A DNA stretch of 9,012 nucleotides from assembly GCA_934699305.1 (NCBI GenBank), contig CAKUWM010000101.1, positions 1-9,012 on the forward strand, written 5' to 3'. The stretch's first letter is position 1, and each line of letters opens with the position of its first letter. The notes beneath the pieces are model-generated. The model was not told the DNA's origin and ran no database searches. It saw only the letters and a program-made list of their open reading frames with translations. The stretch is from an uncultured Saprospiraceae bacterium (GTDB taxonomy: Bacteria; Bacteroidota; Bacteroidia; Chitinophagales; Saprospiraceae). The position numbers and the translations under genes were made by a program. Below, piece by piece: positions 1-5,245 of this stretch.

Positions 1-344
1 CCGATGGCTTGAGAGACTATTCGCTTTCTCATTTCCTGCATCATCTAAATGATGTCGATACTCATTTTGAAACAATCAGAAAAAAGACTCGACCTGATCA
101 TGTCTTAAAATATGTAGCGTCCTTAAGTGAAGGGACTCAGATGGAAAAGGGAAAGTTGCAGACCGGATTAATTGAAGTGCCTTTAAATTCGCCACTTGGC
201 TTACTAAAAGGCTCAGACAATTATTTCGAAATCTATACGGAGTCGTATGGCAATAATCCCATTATTATTCAGGGCGCCGGCGCCGGTGCCAACGTCACAG
301 CACGCGGCGTCTTTGGCGATATCCTGAAAATAGCTGACCGGTAG
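1..344 (+). CDS. thrA: Bifunctional aspartokinase/homoserine dehydrogenase, C-terminal part (partial)
   Basis: This is the last 113 residues or so of a homoserine dehydrogenase domain; the gene enters from the left edge (first whole codon at 3) and ends with TAG at 342-344. The visible protein carries the family's C-terminal block: VLKYVASL, then a KVP-like stretch ending in NSPLGLLKGSDN, an FEIYTESYGNNPIIIQG strand, and the closing GAGAGANVTARGVFGDIL, which lines up with the GYGAGNDVTAAGVFADLL end of E. coli ThrA (recalled, not searched). The protein stops right after this block with no ACT domain, which fits the ThrA/MetL fusion type rather than stand-alone Hom. The full enzyme would phosphorylate aspartate and reduce aspartate semialdehyde to homoserine in the cytoplasm, feeding Thr, Met and Ile synthesis. 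The kinase half is outside the window, so the fusion is inferred. It converges on the DUF1501 gene with a 25-nt gap and no clear terminator. Confidence 0.85.
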   Translation, partial: DGLRDYSLSHFLHHLNDVDTHFETIRKKTRPDHVLKYVASLSEGTQMEKGKLQTGLIEVPLNSPLGLLKGSDNYFEIYTESYGNNPIIIQGAGAGANVTARGVFGDILKIADR

Positions 345-369
345 GTCCGGCTAAAAGTGCTCTTGATAT

Positions 370-2016
370 TTAGTCGATGACTACAAGTTTGCCGGCGTAC
401 CTGCGCTTGCTATCGGACAATGTCAAATCGATGATGTATGAACCGGCATCTATATTGGATATACCTAATGTGAAATTATTTTTACCAATCACATAGCCTT
501 TATTCCACTGTTTCACGACTCGTCCGGACATATCGGTTACCTTGATAAAGGCAGTTCCGAACCCTGCTGTTTCCAGGTCAAAGGATGTTACGGTTCTGGC
601 GGGATTGGGATAAATATTGAGTTGAATAGCCCTATTCAAAATAGAAGTAGGTAGATAATTGTCGATATAGCATCCGGGATCTACTTGATAAGGAGCATCC
701 AAAATGTCTGTCTTGGCACTGATAAAATCCTGGAAATAAGTTTCTTCCAGGACTCTGTCGCTTGCACCCAACCAGTCCTGCAACAAAGCGGTAAACACAT
801 TGCGATAGTCTTGCCCAAGGCCAATAAAGTCATTGCCTTCACCTACAAGGGACAGATCCGGATTCGTTCCAATAACACCGGATTTGATAGGTGTTCCGAA
901 GAGAAACATTGGTGCTATAGTACCGTGATCTGTTCCGCCTGATCCATTTTCTTTAGGGCGGCGTCCAAATTCTGAAAAAGTAACGCCGGCAACACGATTA
1001 TCCAATTCCATCAACTCAAGATCTTTTTGAAAGGCGAGTATGGATTCAGACAATTGTTTTAAAAGCGTTGCATGTGTTCCTTCCTGTGGTGTACTGCCAT
1101 CACCCTGAGTCTTATGGGTATCAAAACTGCCTATTGACACGACATAAACCTTTGTCTTACCTCCACCACTGATCATGCGAGCCACTGTTTTGAGCTGATT
1201 TGCCAGATCATAGTTCGGATAGCTCCCCATATTTGCTCCCTTATTGAACACCTCGGAAACTCGACTGGAATAACGATTGGTAGAGTCTTCTATGTCTATA
1301 ATATAAGAGAGATTGCGCCCATAATCAGAGGATGGAATAGATGCTGGAGCAATGCCGCCAAGTTCTGAAACTAAGGTATAAAAACCGGCTGGATTCTGAC
1401 CACTTAGATTAATGCCTGCTTCATGTTGATGTTCTGTATGGAAGCCGATTGATTGTTGCTTATTACCAAGCTGTATGCCGAGTGGATCGGGAAAGTTGAC
1501 CGTAGGCTCACCTGCAATACCCGGATAGGATGCATCCAAATAGCGACCTACCCAGCCACTGCCAAAATTAAAATGTGCCGGTGTACTGTCACCACCTGAT
1601 AGCCATAGGTCTGTCCCCTTGAAGTGAGACTTATTGGTATTGGCATAACCAACACCATGCACCACTGAAAATTGATCTTTCTCATACAACTCTTTGAATG
1701 GTGTAAGATTTGGGTGAAGCATAACTTGATGATCATTGTCCAGTGTTGAATCCAAATGTACCAACTTATCTTGACCGATACCGATCACAGGTCTAAAAAT
1801 CTTATAGGTATCATATTGAAAAGTAGGAATCAGGCAATTCAGTCCATCATTACCTCCTTTCAACTGTACGATTACCAAGACCCGATCATTGACCTCCTCG
1901 CAATTGAACATTCGTGCTAAAGAACCGGAAACAAAGGGTTTTAGAAGATTATTTTGAACGACTAGTGTACCTACAATCATCGGGGTAGAGACTTGAAGGA
2001 ATTTACGACGTTTCAT
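370..2016 (-). CDS. DUF1501 family protein with Tat-like signal and T9SS type A sorting domain
   Basis: The 548-residue product begins MKRRKFLQVSTPMIVGTLVV, a twin-arginine (RRKFL) signal followed by a hydrophobic stretch. Family hallmarks follow in order: VQLKGGNDGLN (GGND at 54-57), SFDTHKTQ (297-304), TFSEFGRRPKENGSGGTDHG (346-365) and APMFLFG. DUF1501 belongs to the alkaline-phosphatase/sulfatase-like fold group, but its reaction is unknown. Residues 467-548 form a typical T9SS C-terminal domain starting NIYPNP, with a DMSGRVV strand and a DAGSYIIDLTLSD segment, so the mature protein should reach the cell surface or be released. The ATG at 2014-2016 is the start because the Tat motif follows at once; the leader is AT-rich without Shine-Dalgarno. 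It lies 36 nt downstream of the DUF1800 gene on the same strand, an arrangement common for these families. The family call is firm; the function is unknown. Confidence 0.93.
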   Translation of the reverse strand: MKRRKFLQVSTPMIVGTLVVQNNLLKPFVSGSLARMFNCEEVNDRVLVIVQLKGGNDGLNCLIPTFQYDTYKIFRPVIGIGQDKLVHLDSTLDNDHQVMLHPNLTPFKELYEKDQFSVVHGVGYANTNKSHFKGTDLWLSGGDSTPAHFNFGSGWVGRYLDASYPGIAGEPTVNFPDPLGIQLGNKQQSIGFHTEHQHEAGINLSGQNPAGFYTLVSELGGIAPASIPSSDYGRNLSYIIDIEDSTNRYSSRVSEVFNKGANMGSYPNYDLANQLKTVARMISGGGKTKVYVVSIGSFDTHKTQGDGSTPQEGTHATLLKQLSESILAFQKDLELMELDNRVAGVTFSEFGRRPKENGSGGTDHGTIAPMFLFGTPIKSGVIGTNPDLSLVGEGNDFIGLGQDYRNVFTALLQDWLGASDRVLEETYFQDFISAKTDILDAPYQVDPGCYIDNYLPTSILNRAIQLNIYPNPARTVTSFDLETAGFGTAFIKVTDMSGRVVKQWNKGYVIGKNNFTLGISNIDAGSYIIDLTLSDSKRRYAGKLVVID

Positions 2017-2052
2017 GATAAAGTATTTAATGATGAAAAAGTAAAAAGAGAT

Positions 2053-3669
2053 TTATAATAATTGATATTCCTGTGAAAACAACATAGTACGGACCAAATT
2101 CTGGAGTCCGATTCTCACCTCATTAGGACTGCCACTACCTATATATGCTGCCCACTCATAAGCCCAATCTTCCGGCTCGATACCATCAAGGAGGTTGCTT
2201 GCAAAGTACTGAATTCTACCTTCATCGACTGCCTCAGGGAAGATATTGGCTGCCAGCTCACGTGTCAATAACATCGCATCACCCGGGTCAGTGAAAAATC
2301 CGGAATCTCTAAAAAATTCTTCAATATTGTGCGCTACTTTAAAATTCTTGTTGTCCAAATAAGAGCGCCCACTAAACATCATGTCTGCCAACTTATAGCG
2401 GGAGATAATGGTATTGGACGTAAACCACGACTTATCATAATCCGGATCCTGATAATACGGCGAATATCCGGCGACATCATAAGGCATAAAATAAGGCATT
2501 CCGCCATTATCCAAGATTATTGCTATAACCAGATTTTTTAAAAATGAATATAATAATCCTGCTTCATCATTTTGATTAGGCCATTTTTGATGAAAGAAAT
2601 TCACCGTTCCAAGGTAGAGTTCTAATGGACTTTTGACCAATGCACCGATAATCTCATCTTTGCTGTCAGAATCGTCTAAATCGTAGAAATGCTTTGAAGT
2701 CAATAAAGTAATTATGACACCTTCAGTAACATAGTCACTATCTTTCAATTGCTGTGCCAAAGGAGTGATGATATCAGATTCTATTTCATTGGTAATATTG
2801 GGAGATACAAAGTAGCGATATAATCGACGGCAATACAAGCGCGCTGTCTCTATTTTCCCAAAGACCATTTCAACATATTCATCCAACTCACGAGCCATAT
2901 CATCTTGAGACTTAGCACCTATAATTGTATGATTATCAAAGGCGCTACTGAAAGTTTTATCTTCAGTATTGTGAACATTAAAGGCAAATCGTCCCGTCGG
3001 AATACCGGTATCCGGGTCTATTGTACTTCGCGTTCCTTCCAATCTAATGCCGGTAAGCAATTTAGCACCTACCACGACATCATCTTCCGTATAATTAGTG
3101 TAATTACCGGGAGCTATTTGTGGTCCTTTTCCAATGGTAAAAAGTTCCAAAAATTCGCGCGCATAATTTTCATTGGGAGCAGTTTTCTTATTGTCCGTAT
3201 TGTTGAGGTAAATGAGCATCAAGTTGTCCTTCGTCATCTTTTTAGCAAGGGTTTTAAAGCTCCCGGTAGTGTACTTAAAAATCAATGCCAGATAATCAAA
3301 GAATCTTTCTGAAGTATTTGTGTTGCTATTAACCACCATACATTTATGGAGGAAAAACGACATTTTCGAATGTAAACTCTCATCATATCGCATTTCATTT
3401 AAAACCCAATTACGGACATAATGACGTAATGACGGCTGAACAGTGTCAGTGGGCGTACCGTTATTAATCCATGGTTGCCCTGTTACGGGGTCAATGGGTT
3501 GGTCACGTGTAAAGATCATTGGTTTCAACAGCTCTATTACCGCTTCAGACGGAGTCAAATTGGCAAATTGCTTTATTTTTCCAATATCATACTTGAATGT
3601 TGCCCTTCGGAGTAAGTGGGCAGCCAAACGTTCACCCAATATTCCTTCAAACTTTTCTAAAGATGCCAT
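2053..3669 (-). CDS. DUF1800 family protein
   Basis: This 538-residue protein carries the DUF1800 signature. AAHLLRRATF (16-25) is the N-terminal motif, SKMSFFLHKCMVV (101-113) corresponds to the family's KMxxFWHxHF block, and NENYAREFLELFTIG (166-180) is its most conserved stretch, followed by an LLTG segment near 205. The biochemical role of DUF1800 is not established; genes of the family usually sit beside DUF1501, as here, and the two products are presumed to act together. No signal peptide is visible at the N-terminus (MASLEKFEGILGERL). The reading frame upstream of the ATG at 3667-3669 reaches a stop at 3715-3717 without an alternative ATG, GTG or TTG, so a hidden signal is unlikely. 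It is the first gene of the operon. I find no canonical TAnnTTTG promoter in the 220 nt upstream. Confidence 0.93.
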   Translation of the reverse strand: MASLEKFEGILGERLAAHLLRRATFKYDIGKIKQFANLTPSEAVIELLKPMIFTRDQPIDPVTGQPWINNGTPTDTVQPSLRHYVRNWVLNEMRYDESLHSKMSFFLHKCMVVNSNTNTSERFFDYLALIFKYTTGSFKTLAKKMTKDNLMLIYLNNTDNKKTAPNENYAREFLELFTIGKGPQIAPGNYTNYTEDDVVVGAKLLTGIRLEGTRSTIDPDTGIPTGRFAFNVHNTEDKTFSSAFDNHTIIGAKSQDDMARELDEYVEMVFGKIETARLYCRRLYRYFVSPNITNEIESDIITPLAQQLKDSDYVTEGVIITLLTSKHFYDLDDSDSKDEIIGALVKSPLELYLGTVNFFHQKWPNQNDEAGLLYSFLKNLVIAIILDNGGMPYFMPYDVAGYSPYYQDPDYDKSWFTSNTIISRYKLADMMFSGRSYLDNKNFKVAHNIEEFFRDSGFFTDPGDAMLLTRELAANIFPEAVDEGRIQYFASNLLDGIEPEDWAYEWAAYIGSGSPNEVRIGLQNLVRTMLFSQEYQLL

Positions 3670-3894
3670 AATAATTAATATTTTAGAAATAAAAATGCGA
3701 CAAAGACGAAATACTTAATGTTGTCTCCCTAAATATATACATAGACTGAGATAAAATTAGATAGTTTAATTGAGTTTTTAAGAAAAAAGAAAATTTATGT
3801 TTTTCTCCGGTATTTTTGAAATCCAAATAAACTATAACCAATTGTCAATAAATGTTTTATAAAAAGTCATTTATTTTAAAAAGTGCGAATAAAT

Positions 3895-3940
3895 AGGCTC
3901 AATATTTGAACCCAAATTCCGCAATAGACAAATGCGGAAT
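3895..3940 (+). repeat. Dispersed palindromic repeat, copy A
   Basis: The copy begins aggctcaa, continues through cccaaattcc and ends in a perfect 8-bp inverted repeat: ATTCCGCA (3916-3923), 9-nt loop atagacaaa, TGCGGAAT (3933-3940). A diverged copy in the same orientation is at 4743-4789. The two share aggctcaa, a ccca-attcc block, tagacaaat and cggaat, at roughly the same spacing (one 1-nt indel). The loop sequence is conserved as well as the stem, which argues against chance. I do not recognise the element; it could be a genome-wide intergenic repeat of the REP/MITE type or the remains of a mobile element. Confidence 0.6.
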
Positions 3941-3992
3941 CGATTTACGACTCGTAACCAATGGTTTCTGTAAACCATTGAAACGATTCGCA
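3933..3992. other. Three-way-junction-like palindrome cluster
   Basis: An outer stem pairs TGCGGAATCG (3933-3942) with CGATTCGCA (3984-3992): nine pairs with one bulged G at 3936. It encloses a 13-nt palindrome, TTACGA-C-TCGTAA (3945-3957), and a perfect 9-bp hairpin, CAATGGTTT-ctgt-AAACCATTG (3959-3980). The left arm of the outer stem is the same sequence that closes the repeat-A hairpin (3916-3940), so the two folds exclude each other. This could be a structured RNA, a leader of the DUF1800 operon on the minus strand, or a DNA element that extrudes hairpins. No T-tract follows, so it is not a simple terminator. Confidence 0.5.
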
Positions 3993-4014
3993 CATCGGGA
4001 TTAACCCTCATAAT

Positions 4015-4049
4015 CAGCACTATACGGTTTTACAAAACCTTTATTGCTG
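4015..4049. repeat. Imperfect inverted repeat with internal loop
   Basis: CAGCA (4015-4019) pairs with TGCTG (4045-4049). After an internal loop of 6 and 5 nt, GGTTTT (4026-4031) pairs with AAAACC (4034-4039). A smaller GGG-attaa-CCC hairpin lies just upstream at 3997-4007. The element extends the palindrome cluster beginning at 3916. It has no run of T after it, and I cannot assign a function. Confidence 0.45.
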
Positions 4050-4101
4050 CATTCGGGAATATTCTATAAAATAAAAATATCCGATAAAAGTAAAGGAGAT
4101 A

Positions 4102-4144
4102 AAAACAAAAAAGGATTAAGGCAAAAGTACCTTAATCCCTTTTT
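4102..4144 (-). terminator. Rho-independent terminator of the Lys-rich small gene
   Basis: A perfect 9-bp stem, GGATTAAGG (4113-4121) and CCTTAATCC (4130-4138), has an 8-nt loop. Read on the minus strand, the stem is followed by TTTTTTGTTTTT, and it lies about 60 nt past the TAG of the 4201-4503 gene. The plus-strand side also carries CTTTTT (4139-4144), so it could work in both directions and insulate the palindrome cluster. Confidence 0.88.
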
Positions 4145-4200
4145 CATTCATATAGTAAAATTAAAAAAGTTTAAACTTCTCTATTTTCTATAAAAGCAAC

Positions 4201-4503
4201 CTACTTATTTCCTTTATAACGTTTATCCGGTGTGCCATCCTTTTTCAAATGCTTGTTGGCTTTATAACGCTTATCCGGTGTGCCATCCTTTTTTTTAGGT
4301 GCGGTATTGGAAACCGACTCTTGCTTAGTTTCTTTCTTTACAGTTGTCTTTTTCGACTGTTCTTTATTAGCAGATTCTTTTTTGACAGCCGCTTTTTTCT
4401 CCGTTTTGACAGCGCCCTTTTGTGCACTTTGTGCGACTTGAGCAGAAACATTTAATGACCATAAAAATAAAAAGGCCAAAAAAACAGATGATAACTTGTT
4501 CAT
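4201..4503 (-). CDS. Small exported Lys-rich protein with duplicated KKDGTPDKRYK motif
   Basis: The product has 100 residues. MNKLSSVFLAFLFLWSLNVSAQ is a classic signal peptide with probable cleavage after VSA (about residue 21). The mature part is strongly basic and of low complexity (Lys, Ala, Glu, Thr; 22-70), then carries two copies of a 14-residue unit, KKDGTPDKRYKANK (71-84) and KKDGTPDKRYKGNK (87-100), with a 16-residue period; the second copy ends the protein. From memory, such DGTPDxRYK tails occur in small proteins of other Bacteroidota, but I know of no proven function. The coding evidence is the signal peptide, the repeat kept in frame, the ATG at 4501-4503 and the strong terminator just downstream. 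No Shine-Dalgarno is visible. A cell-envelope or extracellular role is inferred only from the signal peptide; the charge suggests binding to an anionic partner, but that is a guess. Confidence 0.82.
   Translation of the reverse strand: MNKLSSVFLAFLFLWSLNVSAQVAQSAQKGAVKTEKKAAVKKESANKEQSKKTTVKKETKQESVSNTAPKKKDGTPDKRYKANKHLKKDGTPDKRYKGNK
4212..4293 (-). repeat. 48-bp-period direct repeat inside the small gene
   Basis: Two 34-nt units (4212-4245 and 4260-4293) differ at a single base (t versus c at the tenth or eleventh position of the unit) and are offset by exactly 48 nt, i.e. 16 codons. They encode the two KKDGTPDKRYK units. Near identity including synonymous positions points to a recent duplication or to gene conversion. 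Confidence 0.85.
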
Positions 4504-4671
4504 CCTAACTTATTTATTTGTTTAAATGCAAAATTGCAAAGTAAAAATACATTGAAAAAACATGTGTACAACAAGAAGGAATGTTAATACAATACTAAAG
4601 CAATTATTTTTTATAATATTATGTTAACTAAATCGTTATACATATATTTATTTTTATATTTATTGAGGCAT

Positions 4672-4691
4672 ATTCCCCATATTTTGTCTAA
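4672..4691 (-). repeat. Inverted partial copy of the dispersed repeat (copy C)
   Basis: ATTCC, cca, TATTTTGTCTAA matches the reverse complement of the copy B core (ATTCCGTATTTGTCTAA), apart from a few extra bases. Copies C and B therefore face each other about 80 nt apart and could pair. The match is short and AT-rich, so chance remains possible. Confidence 0.35.
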
Positions 4692-4742
4692 AGAAACATC
4701 CTAATTTGAAGAATACATGAAGCAAATATGGCAAGAAAAACA

Positions 4743-4789
4743 AGGCTCAAAAACTTACACCCACATTCCATATTAGACAAATACGGAAT
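4743..4789 (+). repeat. Dispersed palindromic repeat, copy B
   Basis: This is the diverged partner of the 3895-3940 element: aggctcaa (4743-4750), ccca-cattcc, ttagacaaat and cggaat in the same order. Its hairpin ATTCCATA (4765-4772) / TACGGAAT (4782-4789) has one A-C mismatch, and the ttagacaaa loop resembles the atagacaaa of copy A. It lies between a small gene and a tRNA pair, a typical position for non-coding dispersed repeats. Confidence 0.55.
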
Positions 4790-4892
4790 TCGGGTAAAGG
4801 CCGGTTCATAAAACAATAATCTAAAGCAAGCAATAGAGAATAAATTGAAGATTTGAGAAGTGTTATGAAGGTTTATAAGAAAGAAGGCTGAA

Positions 4893-4920
4893 ATAAAAAA
4901 AGCTGCCATTGCTGACAGCT
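4893..4920 (-). terminator. Terminator after tRNA-Pro
   Basis: On the minus strand AGCTGTC (4920-4914), loop agcaat, GGCAGCT (4907-4901) forms a 7-bp stem with one G-U pair, followed by TTTTTT (4900-4895). It starts 6 nt past the tRNA-Pro 3' end and closes the tRNA transcript. It is also the first convincing terminator downstream of the 7907-5246 gene cluster. Confidence 0.9.
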
Positions 4921-4926
4921 CTTTCG

Positions 4927-5001
4927 TCGGGGTAGCAGGATTCGAACCTGCGACCACCTGCTCCCAAAGCAGGTACGCTAACCGGACTGCGCTACACCCC
5001 G
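4927..5001 (-). tRNA. tRNA-Pro (anticodon TGG)
   Basis: A full 75-nt cloverleaf is readable: acceptor CGGGGTG/TACCCCG (last pair G-U), D stem GCGC/GCGT, anticodon stem CCTGC/GCAGG around loop TTTGGGA with anticodon TGG, a 5-nt variable loop, T arm GCAGG-TTCGAAT-CCTGC and discriminator A. CCA is not encoded. It decodes proline CCN codons and lies 22 nt downstream of tRNA-Ser, probably in one transcript. Confidence 0.97.
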
Positions 5002-5023
5002 AATCAAAATCTATATTATAGTG

Positions 5024-5110
5024 CGGTGGAAGAGGGATTCGAACCCTCGGTACAGTTACCCGTACGACAGTTTAGCACACTGTTGGTTTCAGACACTCAC
5101 CCATCCCACC
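5024..5110 (-). tRNA. tRNA-Ser (anticodon GCT)
   Basis: This is an 87-nt class II tRNA: acceptor GGTGGGA/TTCCACC, anticodon stem ACAGT/ACTGT around GTGCTAA (anticodon GCT), an 18-nt variable arm with GTAC/GTAC pairing, T arm GAGGG-TTCGAAT-CCCTC and discriminator G. CCA is not encoded. It reads AGC and AGU codons and is the first gene after the promoter at 5138-5167. Confidence 0.97.
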
Positions 5111-5137
5111 ATGGACTTGCTTTCGTTTAAGCGACTG

Positions 5138-5167
5138 CAAAGATAAGAGGAATGAATGAATATTCAA
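5138..5167 (-). promoter_or_regulatory. Bacteroidota-type promoter of the tRNA pair
   Basis: On the minus strand TTG (5167-5165), a 19-nt spacer, then TATCTTTG (5145-5138) matches the Bacteroidota housekeeping consensus (-33 TTG, -7 TAnnTTTG). The -7 box ends 27 nt before the mature 5' end of tRNA-Ser, so transcription should begin about 20 nt upstream of it. This is the best promoter in the window. Confidence 0.85.
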
Positions 5168-5245
5168 GTATTATTTTTAATTTTAATGATATTTTTTTCT
5201 CATTATTCCTAATCTATTGAATAACTTATTCTTATACAGCTATAT

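Larger units (their letters stand above)
3670..4200. other. Non-coding interval rich in palindromes
   Basis: No credible gene lies in these 531 nt. The part next to DUF1800 (3670-3890) is plain AT-rich sequence with no recognisable promoter. From 3895 to about 4050 there is a tight run of inverted repeats, described separately. From 4050 to 4100 the sequence is AT-rich again, with a weak imperfect inverted repeat (about 4054-4083). The interval ends with the hairpin terminator of the downstream-facing small gene. An AAAGGAGAT stretch near 4092 resembles a ribosome-binding site, but no reading frame follows it. Confidence 0.6.
4504..4926. other. AT-rich non-coding interval with repeat remnants
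   Basis: There is no credible gene here. The interval holds the upstream region of the small Lys-rich gene, an inverted partial repeat copy (4672-4691), repeat copy B (4743-4789) and the tRNA terminator (4893-4920). The only sizeable reading frame (4688-4957, minus) starts inside tRNA-Pro and is rejected. The stretch 4560-4670 is extremely AT-rich, with no structure I can defend. Confidence 0.6.

Noticed and set aside
330..360. Hairpin GACC-ggta-GGTC at the thrA/DUF1501 convergence
   Set aside because: Only four pairs and no T-tract on either strand; not a credible terminator.
2905..3312. 135-residue plus-strand reading frame inside the DUF1800 gene
   Set aside because: It is antisense to the conserved DUF1800 core, with no family-like motifs or start context; a coding shadow.
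3916..4049. CRISPR array or integron attC array
   Set aside because: The palindromes differ in sequence and spacing, there are no regular repeat-spacer units, no attC core motifs and no cas or integrase gene in the window.
4090..4101. Shine-Dalgarno-like AAAGGAGAT on the plus strand
   Set aside because: No start codon or reading frame follows; it sits directly before the terminator stem, and other genes here do not use Shine-Dalgarno sequences.
4537..4571. Possible promoter of the small Lys-rich gene (TTACTTTG with upstream TTG, minus strand)
   Set aside because: The -7 box misses one conserved base and the spacer is 24 nt, longer than the usual 19-21; too weak to list.
4688..4957. 89-residue minus-strand reading frame
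   Set aside because: Its N-terminal part (VAGSNPATPT) is the translation of the tRNA-Pro T arm and acceptor, and it runs through the terminator and a repeat; the composition is typical of AT-rich non-coding DNA.
5219..5231. 13-nt palindrome GAATAACTTATTC after the aspartyl protease gene
   Set aside because: It is AT-rich with a short stem and no T-tract; chance in this composition is likely.
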